A stretch of 5,983 nt of DNA. It comes from Methyloceanibacter sp. (GTDB lineage: Bacteria; Pseudomonadota; Alphaproteobacteria; Rhizobiales; Methyloligellaceae). Below, one piece after another: positions 5,665-5,983 of the stretch; the first letter of the stretch is position 1; each line of letters starts with the position of its first letter. The notes beneath the pieces were generated by a model, which saw nothing but the letters and a program-made list of their open reading frames with translations, had not been told where the DNA came from and ran no database searches. Made by a program: the position numbers and the translations under genes. The stretch spans positions 1-5,983 of the forward strand of contig JAENXG010000152.1 in assembly GCA_016649675.1 (NCBI GenBank), given 5' to 3'.

Positions 5665-5983
5665 AATATCATAAGGAACTCAACATGTTAACGCCGTCCA
5701 GAGATTGCGGCGTACGCGGATCGTTTTTTGTGTCAACGCAGTGTCATCACGGAGTGCCCAGATCTGGCATTATGGGCCGGGATGCCCCGCACTCCCGACG
5801 TGGGAACCTATGCTGTCGTTCCAGCCGGAAGGGACGACGCCATACCAGCCGGTCAGCCAGGGGGGGCCAGTAGATGAGGCTTTCTATGCTTGGCGCATCA
5901 ACACCGAGACGGGCAAGATGGATCTTTGCTTCGGCTTCACGCTCAGGAGTGTGAGTTGCCTTGCCTCAATACAATGAAAGGGG
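5665..5983. other. Region after tRNA-Lys with no convincing gene
   Basis: About 320 bp. ACGCCG (5691-5696) and CGGCGT (5708-5713) form a 6-bp hairpin, and a six-T run lies at 5724-5729; the 10-base gap between them makes this a poor intrinsic terminator, though it may help stop tRNA transcription. An open frame from ATG 5810 to TGA 5977 (55 residues) contains a protein-like segment, VDEAFYAWRINTETGKMDLC, but lacks a clear ribosome site. A 62-codon frame from ATG 5685 to TAG 5873 has AAGGA 7 bases upstream, but its product is Arg/Ser/Cys-rich without any recognisable feature. Composition appears less GC-rich than the rest of the window. Confidence 0.5.
5810..5977 (+). pseudogene. Possible remnant or small hypothetical gene
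   Basis: A 55-residue frame, MLSFQPEGTTPYQPVSQGGP onward, whose middle (YAWRINTETGKMDLCFG) has the look of a real protein: a W-R-x-N/D-T-x-T-G-K/E-x-x-x-C pattern seen at the C-terminus of various small exported hypothetical proteins. The frame is open upstream to a TTG at 5705, but that part looks non-coding. No good ribosome site is visible. It may be the end of a decayed gene, a small intact gene, or chance. I cannot name a family. Confidence 0.25.

Noticed and set aside
5487..5672. 61-residue minus-strand frame containing GEPVGIRTRDPLIKSQVLYR
   Set aside because: This is the well-known spurious product from translating the antisense of a tRNA-Lys gene. The plus-strand counterpart with VEHLTFNQGVSGSNPDGLTK is likewise an artefact.
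5685..5873. 62-codon plus-strand frame with AAGGA 7 bases before its ATG
   Set aside because: The ribosome site is good, but the product is Arg/Ser/Cys-rich, matches nothing I recognise and conflicts with the more protein-like frame at 5810-5977. Kept only as a note.

Overview
The window reads as chromosomal DNA from a high-GC alphaproteobacterium, probably of the order Hyphomicrobiales (Bradyrhizobium/Xanthobacteraceae-like). This is inferred from the strong G/C bias at third codon positions, the Ala/Arg-rich proteins, the typical pairing of a DUF3311 protein with a sodium:solute symporter, and the YpfJ-type metallopeptidase. The sequence alone does not fix the genus. All protein genes I can support lie on the minus strand. 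The clear plus-strand gene is a tRNA-Lys, and there is a good candidate for a plus-strand small RNA.

Layout from right to left, in the direction of most transcription. A two-gene transport unit begins at 5434. It has a 90-residue DUF3311 membrane protein followed by a 508-residue sodium:solute symporter of the MctP-like monocarboxylate type, joined by a 4-base TTGA stop/start overlap. A 98-residue single-pass membrane protein with a Pro/Ala/Glu-rich tandem-repeat tail follows 85 bp later (3257-3553) and ends near a G/C hairpin. A 445-bp gap (2812-3256) comes next. It holds a strong intrinsic terminator on the plus strand, evidence for a roughly 100-nt small RNA, and two interlocked TTGAC boxes that may be divergent promoter elements. 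The YpfJ-family zinc metallopeptidase occupies 1825-2811. A branched-chain/polar amino-acid-type ABC uptake system follows: a periplasmic binding protein (432-1667) and the N-terminal third of its LivH-type permease, which runs off the left edge.

At the right end, tRNA-Lys(UUU) at 5589-5664 is divergent from the DUF3311/symporter unit. The last 320 bp hold no convincing gene, only a short stretch of protein-like sequence that may be a gene remnant. Functionally the window combines two nutrient uptake systems (an ABC importer for amino-acid-like compounds and a secondary transporter for organic acids) with an envelope protease. The clearest possibly undescribed element is the small RNA candidate at about 3045-3146. 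I saw no CRISPR array, transposase, phage gene or defence system.
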